DNA of 64,000 nt from Legionella bononiensis (GCF_016786215.1 NZ_JADOBG010000002.1:62001-126000), one strand, 5' to 3'; numbered from the stretch's first letter, positions 11,236-21,400 are shown. Notes: a model not told the origin generated them from the sequence alone. Numbers and translations: made by a program.

Positions 11236-13119
11236 ATGCTGTTTCAATACACTAAAAAGTTTACCTTACTTCGATGGGTTCGAACATTATCCATTTCTTT
11301 CCTGTTGGCGATGGCCTCTGTTTCCTTTGCACAACCCACAGCGGATGAGCATGCCGCACATCATCCAGGAGAAAAGGAGAAAGAAGGCGAGGGAATGAGT
11401 GGCATGATGAAAAATATAGGGACTCCCTCTAAGGAGCTTTACCCTTCTTTAATGAGTTTACCCACATTATCCCCTGAAAAACGCCTTGAAATTCAACAAA
11501 AGGCACACCAGCGCATCACCTCAGGCATCGCGCTCATGAAAGGTGGGCTTAACGAGCTTTTGTTGGCATCCAGCACTAACAATTACGCTAAAATGCAGGA
11601 AGCTTTAGAGAAATTACGAGAAGGGATTGCGCAATATGAGAGTGCACTGGCCGCACTTCGCGCCCTTTCTGAAGGAAAAAATCCAAGCGACATCGCCTTG
11701 CAGTGGTTTAAACGAGAAATGAATCTTCTTCCAACTAGTCCGCAAGCCGAGAATGTCTTAGGGGGGCCTTTTTTTCATTTAACGATTATTGCGCTATTTG
11801 CTCTGTTTTTTTTGGTCATGATTTGGATGTATTTTTTCAAAATGAGAAGAGCGGCTGCTTTGCTCGATCGCTTAATCCAACAAAATACGGCTGCTCCTTT
11901 GGATACCTCACCCCAATTCTCAAAAACACCTGAACCAACCCCTTCCTTAACATCAGTGGAGCCCATTAAATCCTCTCAAGCTTCTAAAGTGCCATCAGAA
12001 ACAGCCCCAACTACCCCTCCTACCTGCCCCGCGCATAAATGTCCAGTCCCCCAATTTCCGGTCATGAGATCGCTCACCGAACCGGAAGAGAAATGGGAAG
12101 GACAACTTCGTGTTTGCCGTATCTTTCAAGAAGCACCAGGAATCAAAACGTATCATTTGGCATCAACCCATGAGGTGGCTTTGCCATTTACCTATTATCC
12201 TGGCCAGTTCATTACGCTCACCGCCTTAATTAATGGTAAAACGATAAGACGCAGTTACACCATGGCGTCCACCCCAACCCAATTGCATTATTGTGCCATC
12301 ACGGTCAAGCGGGAAGAACAAGGCGTGTTTTCCCGTTATTTGCATGACGAAATTAAGGAAGGGGATTTACTGGAGGTGATGGGACCTAATGGTAAATTTA
12401 CTTTTACTGGGGAAGAGGCAAAGAGCATTGTACTGATTTGTGGCGGGGTCGGCATTACCCCCATGATGAGTATCATCCGCTATCTCACCGATATTGGATG
12501 GCACAATGACATTTATTTGCTGTATTGTTGTCGCACGACAAGTGAGTTTATCTTTCGCGAAGAATTAGAGCAACTTCAAGAAAGATACCTGAATCTCCAT
12601 GTGTATGCGTCGATGCTGCGTTCAGAGGGAACCGTTTGGATGGGGTTACAAGGCCTATTTACCAAGAATATCATCAGCCATCTTGTCCCTGATATTGCCT
12701 CTCATCGTATCCACGTTTGTGGTCCTCCTGCGATGATGGAAGCTATCCTTGGTATCTTAAAAGAGCTTAACGTGCCCGCTGATTTGATTCTAACAGAAGC
12801 ATTTGGACCAGAAAAGAAACCAGAAATAGTCCAAGAAGACTTCATCAAAGCCGATACCCGTGCGATGGTTTCGTTTAGGAAATCCGAAAAAATGGTTCCA
12901 ATTCTGCCGGACCGTACCCTTCTTGAAATCGCTGAAGCCAATGGGATAGCGATTGATAATGCGTGCCGAACCGGGCAATGTGGGTTATGTAAAGTGAAAT
13001 TGCTGTCGGGGGAAGTGACCATGGCTTGTGAAGATGCACTTTCCAAGGAAGACAAACAACAGGGGCTTATCTTAGCCTGTCAGGCCAAAGCGACTCAAAA
13101 CATTGAGGTGGATGCTTAA
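11236..13119 (+). CDS. Membrane-anchored flavin/2Fe-2S oxidoreductase
   Basis: 627 residues; the ATG at 11236 follows GGAGAG at good spacing (an upstream GTG at 11215 lacks one). Order: signal-like segment, His/Glu-rich and helical extracytoplasmic region (to about 170), one membrane helix (about 177-200), Pro-rich linker, then a ferredoxin-reductase module with FAD motif RRSYTM, NAD(P) motif GGVGITPMM, and a C-terminal plant-type 2Fe-2S domain with Cys spaced C-x4-C-x2-C (CRTGQCGLC) and a fourth Cys in ILACQA. It should take electrons from NAD(P)H to the membrane protein and heptaheme cytochrome encoded next. Its stop overlaps the next ATG. Confidence 0.85.
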   Translation: MLFQYTKKFTLLRWVRTLSISFLLAMASVSFAQPTADEHAAHHPGEKEKEGEGMSGMMKNIGTPSKELYPSLMSLPTLSPEKRLEIQQKAHQRITSGIALMKGGLNELLLASSTNNYAKMQEALEKLREGIAQYESALAALRALSEGKNPSDIALQWFKREMNLLPTSPQAENVLGGPFFHLTIIALFALFFLVMIWMYFFKMRRAAALLDRLIQQNTAAPLDTSPQFSKTPEPTPSLTSVEPIKSSQASKVPSETAPTTPPTCPAHKCPVPQFPVMRSLTEPEEKWEGQLRVCRIFQEAPGIKTYHLASTHEVALPFTYYPGQFITLTALINGKTIRRSYTMASTPTQLHYCAITVKREEQGVFSRYLHDEIKEGDLLEVMGPNGKFTFTGEEAKSIVLICGGVGITPMMSIIRYLTDIGWHNDIYLLYCCRTTSEFIFREELEQLQERYLNLHVYASMLRSEGTVWMGLQGLFTKNIISHLVPDIASHRIHVCGPPAMMEAILGILKELNVPADLILTEAFGPEKKPEIVQEDFIKADTRAMVSFRKSEKMVPILPDRTLLEIAEANGIAIDNACRTGQCGLCKVKLLSGEVTMACEDALSKEDKQQGLILACQAKATQNIEVDA

Positions 13120-13880
13120 TGAATGCGCAAGGACGTATGATGGTTTTGGGGTTAGTACTTCTAATGCTTATTACATGGCTAGGCTTTGCAGTCCATACGT
13201 CTTCTCGTTTTGCCGGGAGTTTTTGGGGTGGTGTGTTTGGGGTGAGTGGCTCGATATTGATGCTGATTCCGCTCCTCTACCTCTTTGTTAAACGCATTTC
13301 ATTTTTGAAAAATTGGGTAACACACTATGTGTCCATGAATACGCTGTTGTCGTGGCATATTTACACAGGTATTATCGGCTCGATTTTAGTCTTGATTCAT
13401 ACAGGACATAAATTTAATAGCGCGCTAGGCATTGCTTTGACTGCTATGACGCTCATTGTCACGCTCAGTGGTTTTATTGGCCGTTATCTCATGGGCTTTA
13501 TGACTCAGGAAATCGATGAAAAAAAGACAATCCTCTTGGGATTACAACAGCAATACCAAATCGTAGCTCAAGAATTACAAGCAAGCGCACACCCCAAGCA
13601 AAACATCGGGAAATTACATCTTATGACAGCTCGCTTTCTTTCCTGGCTTCTTGAAGACACCGCACTGGATGGTCAGTTAATCAAGTCAGCAGAAGTACGC
13701 GCTTTGTGTTTAGCAGATGCCATCTCTGAGCTGGAATACGCCATTCGTTTTCACGAGCACTTCAAGCGCCTGTTTCAAAAATGGTTAACCTGTCACATTA
13801 TTACAGCACTGGTATTGTATGTTCTGCTGGGTTTGCACGTTTGGTCTGGAATTTATTTTGGATTAAGGTGGTTTCAATGA
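13119..13880 (+). CDS. b-type cytochrome-like membrane protein
   Basis: 253 residues with about five hydrophobic helices. Paired histidines (WHIYTG and LIHTGH in one half, CHIITALVLYVLLGLHVW at the end) could hold heme b in the way of ferric-reductase or cytochrome b561 type proteins. A soluble helical stretch (about 128-215) lies between the membrane parts. The ATG overlaps the reductase stop, and its TGA overlaps the next ATG, so all three are co-translated. Likely role: passing electrons across the membrane from the reductase to the multiheme cytochrome. Confidence 0.7.
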   Translation: MNAQGRMMVLGLVLLMLITWLGFAVHTSSRFAGSFWGGVFGVSGSILMLIPLLYLFVKRISFLKNWVTHYVSMNTLLSWHIYTGIIGSILVLIHTGHKFNSALGIALTAMTLIVTLSGFIGRYLMGFMTQEIDEKKTILLGLQQQYQIVAQELQASAHPKQNIGKLHLMTARFLSWLLEDTALDGQLIKSAEVRALCLADAISELEYAIRFHEHFKRLFQKWLTCHIITALVLYVLLGLHVWSGIYFGLRWFQ

Positions 13881-14698
13881 AGCTGAGTTGGGCTACCCTC
13901 GCTGCCCTTACCGTAATCGCGGCACTGTCTTTTATGGCCTATTATCTGTCTTCTCATGGAGATGAGGTGAGCAGTTTGACGAACGTAGCGGAGTGGCAAA
14001 GAATGGCAAGCCCCGGAGAACTTTCCAAAGCCCACTCGTTTTTAAGTCACAACTGCACTGCATGTCATACGCCTGTGAAAGGGGTTGAGGCAGCGAACTG
14101 TAACGTCTGCCATGCCAACAACGAATCTCTGTTAAAACGCCAGCCGACCTCCTTTCATGCCAACATAGGCAGTTGTGTTGAATGTCATAGAGAGCACCAG
14201 GGCAGAACAGCACGTATCACCCAGATGGATCACAATGCTTTGGTTTCGTTAGGACTTCAGCAACTTCGTGCCTTTTCAAATGCAAATGATGAAGAAGAAC
14301 AGTTGATTATTAATCAAGTTATGCTCTTTTTAGCGCAGAACGAATCCAATAAGTCCACATTACGGGTCAACCCCCATTCATCACCTCAAGAACTGACTTT
14401 ACGCTGCGCCTCATGTCATCAAAACAAGGACAAGCACTTTAAGTTATTTGGCGACGATTGTTCTGCTTGTCATGAAACGGCTCATTGGAGCCTCTCTGAA
14501 TTTAGGCACCCATCTCCGAGTTCAATGGATTGTGCTCAATGCCACCAAGCGCCACCCAGTCATTATATGGAGCATTTTAATATGATTTCAAAAAAAGTGG
14601 CTCATGAGCATGAAGCCCGTGTCGATCAATGCTTCCTTTGCCACCAAACCACGTTGTGGACTGATATTAAAGGAGTTGGGTTTTATAAGCATCATTGA
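13877..14698 (+). CDS. Periplasmic seven-heme cytochrome c
   Basis: 273 residues from the ATG at 13877 (ATGA overlap with the upstream stop, AAGG in front). A single N-terminal helix anchors or exports it. Seven CxxCH motifs are present: CTACH, CNVCH, CVECH, CASCH, CSACH, CAQCH, CFLCH, with extra histidines as distal ligands. The two clusters (three, then four hemes) are split by a Glu-rich helical stretch without motifs. Expected to hold heme in the periplasm and hand electrons to a terminal acceptor that is not encoded nearby. Confidence 0.9.
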   Translation: MKLSWATLAALTVIAALSFMAYYLSSHGDEVSSLTNVAEWQRMASPGELSKAHSFLSHNCTACHTPVKGVEAANCNVCHANNESLLKRQPTSFHANIGSCVECHREHQGRTARITQMDHNALVSLGLQQLRAFSNANDEEEQLIINQVMLFLAQNESNKSTLRVNPHSSPQELTLRCASCHQNKDKHFKLFGDDCSACHETAHWSLSEFRHPSPSSMDCAQCHQAPPSHYMEHFNMISKKVAHEHEARVDQCFLCHQTTLWTDIKGVGFYKHH

Positions 14699-14727
14699 GG
14701 GACTCCTTCTCTACAATGGAAAATTAT

Positions 14728-14756
14728 AAGTGCCATAACAATTTATTATGGCACTT
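14728..14756. terminator. Hairpin between convergent operons
   Basis: A perfect 11-bp stem, AAGTGCCATAA and TTATGGCACTT, with a 7-base loop lies between the convergent cytochrome and DUF-operon ends. The T-run is poor on both sides, but position and stem suggest a two-way terminator. Confidence 0.65.
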
Positions 14757-14763
14757 ACCAGGA

Positions 14764-15264
14764 CTATTGATTGGGTGACTGTTTCTGCATCGGTATTTGA
14801 TGTTGCATCAACAGAGGCATACCAGTAGGCGTTTGAATATATCCTTTATGCCAATACACAGTGGCATAATAAGCACTACAAATCATTCCTAAAATCGCAA
14901 AGAGAACGATGAGCCAACCAAAAACTTTTGCCAACGAAATACCGAAACCTTCGTGACGTGAAGTCCAGACAACCAAAATAATACCAAACGCTATAGCAAT
15001 CAAAGACAACATCTGAGCCACATGAAATAGGAATGCTTCACCTGACATCATTGGCATCTGGAAATAGCCTGCATACCAGTATTTAATTGCGTAATAAGAA
15101 CTGCATAATTCCCCTAAAATCCCAATAATGACAATCAGCCATCCAAATACTTTGCTTAATCCAGTACTGTTGCCTTCATTACGTAATGCCCAGACGACCA
15201 ACATGATTCCAAGCGCTATTGCGATAAGGCCGAGCATCTCGGCACTGTGAAACATAAACATCAT
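14764..15264 (-). CDS. Membrane protein with internal duplication
   Basis: 166 residues made of two copies of one unit of about 70 residues; both begin F-H-x-A-x-M-L and share LIAIA-GI-LVVW, L-KVFGWLIV and C-S-YYA--YW--GY. Each copy has two hydrophobic helices, so four in all. Function unknown. The ATG lies inside the stop of the upstream methyltransferase gene and is preceded by AAAGGAGGT, a near-perfect Shine-Dalgarno. Confidence 0.75.
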   Translation of the reverse strand: MMFMFHSAEMLGLIAIALGIMLVVWALRNEGNSTGLSKVFGWLIVIIGILGELCSSYYAIKYWYAGYFQMPMMSGEAFLFHVAQMLSLIAIAFGIILVVWTSRHEGFGISLAKVFGWLIVLFAILGMICSAYYATVYWHKGYIQTPTGMPLLMQHQIPMQKQSPNQ

Positions 15265-15926
15265 GGTGCACCTCCTTTACTGTCTTGTTGTTTACCAAAA
15301 CGAGGTATAAACCCAGGAGTAACCGCAGCGTAGCGTTGATATTCCTCACCAAACTCCGCCAAAACCTCTTTTTCTTCCCTACGTGCGAGACGAACATACA
15401 TATAAACCAGTATAGGAAACATGATTAAGGTCAGAATGGTTGGCCATTGCAATAAAAAACCAATCATCACCAGAATAAACCCATCATATTGCGGATGACG
15501 AATTTTGGCATACAGCCCACTGGTTGCAAGTTGATGCTTCTTTTGAGCACGATAAAGAGTACCCCAGGCGGATGCAATCATCCAAAGACCGCCGATAATG
15601 AAGACAAAACTTAAGATATGAAAGACATCAAAATGGGGATCACCTTTCAAGCCAAGCAGGGTATGGAGTAAATGACCACTGTCATGACCGTATAAATCTA
15701 CTCCAGGATAATATTTAGAAAGCCATCCTGACAGAAAATAAATGGTTAAAGGAAAACCATACATTTCGGTAAAATAAGCGATGACAAACGCAGAAAAAGC
15801 ACCAAAGGCGCGCCAATCTCGCCTTGTTTTAAACGTGGTGGTAAAACTGTACGCAAACAAAATGAAAATAGCCGAATTGACAATGACCAATAACCACAAA
15901 CCATAGGCATACGAAGTATGTTCCAT
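15261..15926 (-). CDS. Isoprenylcysteine carboxyl methyltransferase-like membrane protein
   Basis: 221 residues with about five hydrophobic helices. The C-terminal part carries the ICMT/phospholipid methyltransferase signature: QLATSGLYAKIRHPQY, then REEKEVLAEFGEEYQRYAA, which form the S-adenosylmethionine pocket. Bacterial members are common near metal-resistance genes but their substrate is unknown. It lies between a DUF2933-like gene and the duplicated membrane protein in one operon. Confidence 0.82.
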   Translation of the reverse strand: MEHTSYAYGLWLLVIVNSAIFILFAYSFTTTFKTRRDWRAFGAFSAFVIAYFTEMYGFPLTIYFLSGWLSKYYPGVDLYGHDSGHLLHTLLGLKGDPHFDVFHILSFVFIIGGLWMIASAWGTLYRAQKKHQLATSGLYAKIRHPQYDGFILVMIGFLLQWPTILTLIMFPILVYMYVRLARREEKEVLAEFGEEYQRYAAVTPGFIPRFGKQQDSKGGAP

Positions 15927-15932
15927 TTTCGA

Positions 15933-16226
15933 TTAATCCTTATCCTCAGACGAGTCGTCCTCATTATCAGACTTATGATGATGCTCCTCTTCATGACCTC
16001 CATGTCCTCTATGCATAAACAGATGCATTAGTGGACAGAGTAAGACTAACAGCAAAAAAGGCGAAGCCCCAAGAAAACTCGCAATGTGAGCACCATGCTC
16101 TACAATCAAGAAATAGCCAATAATCCCAATAATGATGATGGCCACCATACCAGAAGGAGAACTCCAAAAGTGCATCTCTTTTTGTGGTTTTGATGACTGC
16201 GGGTGATGCTTAGGTTCAGGCGACAT
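15933..16226 (-). CDS. DUF2933-like small membrane protein
   Basis: 97 residues from the ATG at 16226, which follows AAAGGAGG; the ATG at 16247 overlaps that Shine-Dalgarno and is not used. Two hydrophobic helices are followed by LLCPLMHLFMHRGHGGH and an acidic, His-rich tail. The CPLMHLFMH motif is the mark of the DUF2933 family, often found with an ICMT-like gene in heavy-metal loci. A metal-related role is inferred from that association and the His content. Confidence 0.78.
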   Translation of the reverse strand: MSPEPKHHPQSSKPQKEMHFWSSPSGMVAIIIIGIIGYFLIVEHGAHIASFLGASPFLLLVLLCPLMHLFMHRGHGGHEEEHHHKSDNEDDSSEDKD

Positions 16227-16311
16227 GATGTGCCCTCCTTTGCTCATTAAATTTTATTAGTATAGTCCATCCTGATAAAAGATTGCGCCAGTAAAGTATC
16301 ACCCATATATT

Positions 16312-16326
16312 GTTCAAATTTCGAAC
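16312..16326. promoter_or_regulatory. Imperfect inverted repeat between divergent genes
   Basis: GTTCAAATTTCGAAC is a 15-bp dyad with one mismatched pair, in the divergent gap between the DUF2933 operon and the His/Trp-rich protein gene. It could be a shared operator. Only symmetry and position support this. Confidence 0.25.
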
Positions 16327-16420
16327 TAAAGTGCTATCTTGTCTATACTTAGATTGATAAGTATTGGATTTAGACTAGCTTAGAAATAACGCTATCACAT
16401 CCTTTACAAGGAGCGGCAAT

Positions 16421-16744
16421 ATGTGGACTTTAAAGACGTTGAAGCGGTTTGTTGCTGTAGCCGCTTTGATAGGCTCAACTGCTGTAGCCGCTGCTTTTGA
16501 TACCTCAGTCAAAAATGATTCCCAATTAGGTTCTATGATATTGGCTGCCAGTGTCCATCATCCACCTCATTGGACACCTCATGGTGGACATGGTAAGTGG
16601 CATTGGGATGGACATAGATGGCATTGGATTCAATACCACTACAAGTGGCATCATAACTGGCATCAAAATTGGCACCAACAAAACTGGCATCACGGTGGAC
16701 AAGGTGGACACGGCTGGCAAGGCGGGCATGGCAGCGGACATTAA
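16421..16744 (+). CDS. Secreted His/Trp/Gly-rich protein
   Basis: 107 residues with a Sec signal peptide ending near AVAAA-FD. From about residue 44 it is built almost only of His, Trp, Gly, Asn, Gln and Lys, with repeated units such as WHWDGHRWHW, KWHHNWHQNWHQQNWHH and GGHGWQGGHGSGH. Such composition suggests metal binding in the periplasm or cell surface, but no known fold is recognised. ATG follows AAGGAGCGGC. It is divergent from the DUF2933/ICMT operon. Confidence 0.78.
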   Translation: MWTLKTLKRFVAVAALIGSTAVAAAFDTSVKNDSQLGSMILAASVHHPPHWTPHGGHGKWHWDGHRWHWIQYHYKWHHNWHQNWHQQNWHHGGQGGHGWQGGHGSGH

Positions 16745-16972
16745 GAAGAAGGGAGCTCATTCTCTTGATGCGTGGTACTGTAATAACATGTTGTTAAGAG
16801 GTTTTTTTTGTGCCAAATATATTCAGTCAGGTAAATCAGTCACCGTCATAAAGACGTGGGGAAGGACCTTCTAATCTTTGGGGAGAGTAAGCCTAATACC
16901 CCAATCAACACCAATAATAGGACAATGAGCCCCAGTAAGAAGAGGCATGAAATTCAAGCAGGATAACTCTCC

Positions 16973-18259
16973 TTATAGGCTTAGGCTTAAATTTGAAAAA
17001 TATCCGCGAGTTCCTTGGGCTGTAACTGCTTTATCGTATCGACTCAAGGCATGAATGTATGCCGCTTGCCGCATATCTGTTTGATATTGTTCCATCAGCT
17101 GCCAAATATTCTTGAATTCACGGGATATGATAGTCTGTAATTCTTCTTGAACTTTTTCCATACTCCAATAATAACCTGATTTATTTTGAACCCACTCAAA
17201 ATAGCTTACGATGACCCCACCCGTATTGGCTAATATGTCGGGTACAATTAATACTCCCTTTTTCTGCAATAGTGCATCGGCCTCTAAGGTTATTGGACCA
17301 TTTGCAATTTCAATGATTATTGGCGCCTTAATTCTGGCTGCATTTTCTTGGGTAATTTGATTTTGTGCAGCAGCTGGGATAAGTAAATCGACATCGAGTT
17401 CCAATAACTCTTCATTCGTAATGGTAGCATCCTTCGCAAGTTTACAAACAGACTCTTTGCAATATATGGACTGCACCTCTTTAGAGCTGTTTTTTATTTC
17501 AATCATGCGAGGTATATCGATGCCTTTGGTATTATAAATTCCTCCTTTCGAATCACTTATCGCAACAATTTTATAGCCATTGTCGTAAAGCAGCTTAGCA
17601 ATACTTTGTCCCGCATTACCAAATCCTTGAACAGCAACTCGTAGCTCAGAAGACTGCCATTTTTTCTTTTTTTCAAGAATTTTAATGCAATAGTAGGCAC
17701 CTAGACCGGTCGCACCCTCACGCCCCAAGCACCCTCCCAAAGAAATAGGCTTGCCTGTGATTACCGCTGGACTATTTTGCCGAACAATGGTGGCATACTC
17801 ATCCATCATCCAGCCCATGATCATCTCATTGGTATACATATCAGGAGCAGGGATGTCTTTGTCTGGTCCAATAAAATCCGCTATTAACTCAATGTAGCTT
17901 CGACTTAATCGCTCCAACTCCATGCGAGATAATTGTTTTGGATCAACAATTACCCCACCTTTTGCACCACCAAAGGGGATGTCGACGACAGCGCATTTTA
18001 TTGTCATCCATAATGCAAGAGTTTTTATCTCATCTAAATCCAATTTTGGATGAAACCGTATGCCCCCTTTCATAGGACCACGGCTGTCATTATGATGGAC
18101 TCGATAAGCTGTAAAAATTTTTAATTCACCATTATCCATCCGAACTGGGAGAGATACTTCCAGACAGGATTTAGGGTGTTTCAGTTTCTCTAAAGCTTCG
18201 GAATCAATACGACAAAATGAAGCGGCCTTATCAAGCCGTGAAAGAGCATCTAAATACAT
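16973..18259 (-). CDS. gdhA: Glutamate dehydrogenase (Glu/Leu/Phe/Val family)
   Basis: 428 residues. The substrate domain has PMKGGIRFHP with the conserved lysine, KCAVVDIPFGGAKGG with the catalytic lysine region, and PAPDMYTNEMIMGWMMDEY; the nucleotide domain has VQGFGNAGQS. Reaction: reversible oxidative deamination of glutamate to 2-oxoglutarate. The ATG at 18259 follows GGAGG at 5 bp; the extension upstream uses a TTG that overlaps the Shine-Dalgarno. It lies downstream of the CopA-CopB gene but 189 bp away, so co-transcription is uncertain. Confidence 0.92.
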   Translation of the reverse strand: MYLDALSRLDKAASFCRIDSEALEKLKHPKSCLEVSLPVRMDNGELKIFTAYRVHHNDSRGPMKGGIRFHPKLDLDEIKTLALWMTIKCAVVDIPFGGAKGGVIVDPKQLSRMELERLSRSYIELIADFIGPDKDIPAPDMYTNEMIMGWMMDEYATIVRQNSPAVITGKPISLGGCLGREGATGLGAYYCIKILEKKKKWQSSELRVAVQGFGNAGQSIAKLLYDNGYKIVAISDSKGGIYNTKGIDIPRMIEIKNSSKEVQSIYCKESVCKLAKDATITNEELLELDVDLLIPAAAQNQITQENAARIKAPIIIEIANGPITLEADALLQKKGVLIVPDILANTGGVIVSYFEWVQNKSGYYWSMEKVQEELQTIISREFKNIWQLMEQYQTDMRQAAYIHALSRYDKAVTAQGTRGYFSNLSLSL

Positions 18260-18405
18260 ACATTCCTCCAATTAGTGCATTCACGAGGTTTCTTCTGGAC
18301 AAACCATGGGTACTAACTATTTGTTATTTGGCCTACTCTGAACTCAAAATAATTTCAAACCCATGAGCAAGAGCGTGGGCTTAAACCGGTACTTTTATCT
18401 AGTGC

Positions 18406-18427
18406 ACCAGGACTCCAGTATCCTGGT
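18406..18427. terminator. Hairpin downstream of CopA-CopB gene
   Basis: Perfect 7-bp stem ACCAGGA and TCCTGGT with an 8-base loop, starting 22 bp after the fusion gene's stop on the minus strand. No T-run follows, so it may be a weak or factor-dependent terminator or an mRNA-stabilising hairpin. Confidence 0.35.
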
Positions 18428-18448
18428 ATAAGCAACTCACGTGACCGT

Positions 18449-21400
18449 TTAAAAAAGAACAGCTACTCCTAACGTGATTGTATCTTGAGTGGTAGGCTCT
18501 CCTTGACTTCGAAGAATTCTCTTAAGAGCACCATATTCTTCATCATGTTCGTACTCTGTAAAAATATTAAGCCCTGGCTTAAGACGATAATAAGGCCTAA
18601 GGATGTAACGCATTTGGTTTAAGCCATTGCCAATCTCGTTTTTGACGACGGTATGAGTGGCCAGAATGCTGCGAAGCCCAGTGAGGAAGAAGAAGTTATT
18701 GGTCAGTTGGTTAGCCCGTGCTAACTGAATGTCAAACTTCACACTGCCATCACGATAATACGTTCTAATATTGGTATCAATATACCAAGGCATTAACCCT
18801 TCAATACCAATACCAGGTTGCCAATAAGGGCCTCCGGGGCGATAAAAATAATTGACTCCTCCTTTAACTGCCCAAAATTGGCTAATCAAATGCCAATAGA
18901 ACACATCGATATCTGCGTTTTCAACGGTTCCTTTATAAATTTCAGCGTCCTCAGTATACAACTGGAGCTTATTGTAATCTGGGCCATAGAGGCCTCTAAA
19001 CGTCATTTCCTGAGCATTATGAAAAGGATCTTCACCGAGTTCAATATAGCTTGAACGATAGAAACCTTGATGATGCCCTGCGGGGTGTTTGATGAGAGAA
19101 GCATCCAGTGGCATGACTTCGTCTTCTCGTACGACCGGCCGATTGATGTAGGCTTGCTGATAGGCGTAATTGTCTGGCTTTCGAGTGCCTTTGGCAATCT
19201 CAATGATGGTGGTGTATTGAAATACCCGCGCCATGCCTGCGGTCATGTGCAGAAGATGGTGGCAATGGAAAAACCATTGGCCGCTGGCTTCAGTATCAAA
19301 ATCGGCAACGGCAGTAGCTCCTGGAGCCACCTCAATGGTATGTAATAAGGGATCGTAAGCCCCATGACCATTGCGTAAAATAAACCAATGACCATGAATA
19401 TGCATGGGGTGACGCATCATCGAATTGTTGGTAAAAATAATCCGATAACGCTTGCCTGGCTCAATCAAAATCGGTTTGGCCTTGTATTCTGGTAGGCCAT
19501 TAATAAACCAGATATAACGGTCCATATAACCAAACAATTCCATTTTAATAATCCCATCGACTGGTTTATTCGGATTATTGGTTTTCACTGCTGCTTTTAA
19601 CTCTTGGTATTTGGTTCCTAAGGTGGTGGCTTTTGCTGAATCAGGCGGCTCTATTTTATCGCCTATGATGGTCGGCTCAATAGGCATCTGCATGTTCATG
19701 GAATCATTCATCGACATGCCATGTTCCATAGGCCTATCTGACTTCATGTTCCTATTCATAGACATGTCATTAGCAGAGTGAGATGTCTTACTCTGGCTCA
19801 TTGCGCTATGATTCATGTCCGGCATAGCCATGCTGTTGTTCATTGCGGTCGACGAGGAGTCAGACTTCATTTGAGCAGAGTGAGACTTCTTACTCTGACC
19901 CATTGCGCTATGATTCATGCCCGGCATGGCCATGCTCTTGTTCATTAAGGTCGACGAGGGGTCAGATTTCATTTGAGCAGAGTTAGGCGTCTTACTCTGA
20001 CTCATTGCCCCATGATTCATACCTGGCATGTCCATACTCTTGTTCATCGAGGTCGATGAGGATTTGGACTTCATTGATGAGGTGTGAGCGGAATGATTGG
20101 ATGCATTGTCCATTTTCTTTTGGATAGTCTTAGAGGACATCGAATGATTAGCACTTTGCGAACTCATTGCTTGAGAGTGCGAAGGCATGGTCATGGAGGG
20201 TTTCATCGCCGTTGATGATGTTTTTTTGTTCATCAAGGCGTGTTGTTGATTTCCACTCATCCCCCCGCTATTCATAGACTGCATCATGTTGGCCATCATT
20301 TCTCTTGTGACAGGAAGTGGCTCAGGGAAAGGAGTCACGTGCTGATAGTTGACGACTTGATTAGGATGAGTCACTAAAGCCCCATACGCTTTGCCCAGCG
20401 TGTCAATCGACTCGGCATAAATAATGTAAGGCTCGTTTTTTTGAATGGTCACCAGGATATCATAGGTTTCACCTGGTGCAATCCAAAAATCCTCAATGGG
20501 ATAGGGGGTTACATCATTTCCCTGAATATGCACCATCTCCACTTTGGCATCAGGAATTTTAACACGATAGATGGTGCTTGCTCCTGCGCCAATGAAGCGT
20601 AGCCGCACCCTATCCCCTACTTTCACAGGGGCGGTCCAAGGATGAGATTTAGGGTGACCATTTAATAAATACGCATCATACGCCACGTCACTTAAGTCAT
20701 AGATACTCATGCGCATTTGTTGCATCATTTTATAATCAGCAATTAATTTTTTACGCTCTTCGGATGACGCTTTACGATAATCATGAAGAAACTTCATAAG
20801 CGAGGGTTGTAGGGGAAATCGAGGACCGTAATAGTCGCCGTCTTTTTTTAAATTCGCAAGTACTTGTTCCGCAGGGGTGTTGCTCCAATCGGATAACACC
20901 ACCACATAATCTTTGGTGTAGTGATAGCTTGGAGGATTAGGCGGGTCAATAATAAAAGTCCCGTATAAGCCTTCTTGTTCTTGAACCTTGGCATGGGCAT
21001 GGTACCAATAGGTCCCTCGTTGGTAAAGCTTAAAGCGATAATGGAACACGCCTCCTGGGGGAATTGGTTTTTGACTCACCCCGTCCACCCCATCCATTTG
21101 CCAAGGGACTAAAAGACCATGCCAATGAATGGACGTTCCCTCATCCAAATGGTTATACACATTGATGGTGACATCGTCCCCTTCTTTAAAATGCAACGTC
21201 GGTGCTGGAATTTGCCCATTAACAGCAATGGCGCGTCTTGGTTTGCCTGCAAAATTCACCGTTTTATAAGCAACCACCAAATTAACCGTACGCTTTGCTC
21301 CACCTGTAATAGTTAGAGGCGTCACCGCTTTAGGAGATTGTTTTTTAGTGGTAGGTTGTTCCATTTTGTATTGTGCAGGTTTCGATTGAGATGGTGTACT

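Noticed and set aside
16526..16874. Several overlapping ORFs within and after the His/Trp-rich gene, on both strands
   Set aside because: Low-complexity coding sequence leaves other frames open; none has a ribosome site or signal as clear as the 16421 gene.
16745..16972. A hydrophobic minus-strand stretch near 16870-16940 that looks like a membrane helix
   Set aside because: The frame has an upstream stop and no usable start codon or Shine-Dalgarno; at most a relic of a small membrane protein.
19760..20047. Repeats that could be taken for a CRISPR array
   Set aside because: They are in-frame 102-bp coding repeats of the Met-rich region without unique spacers.
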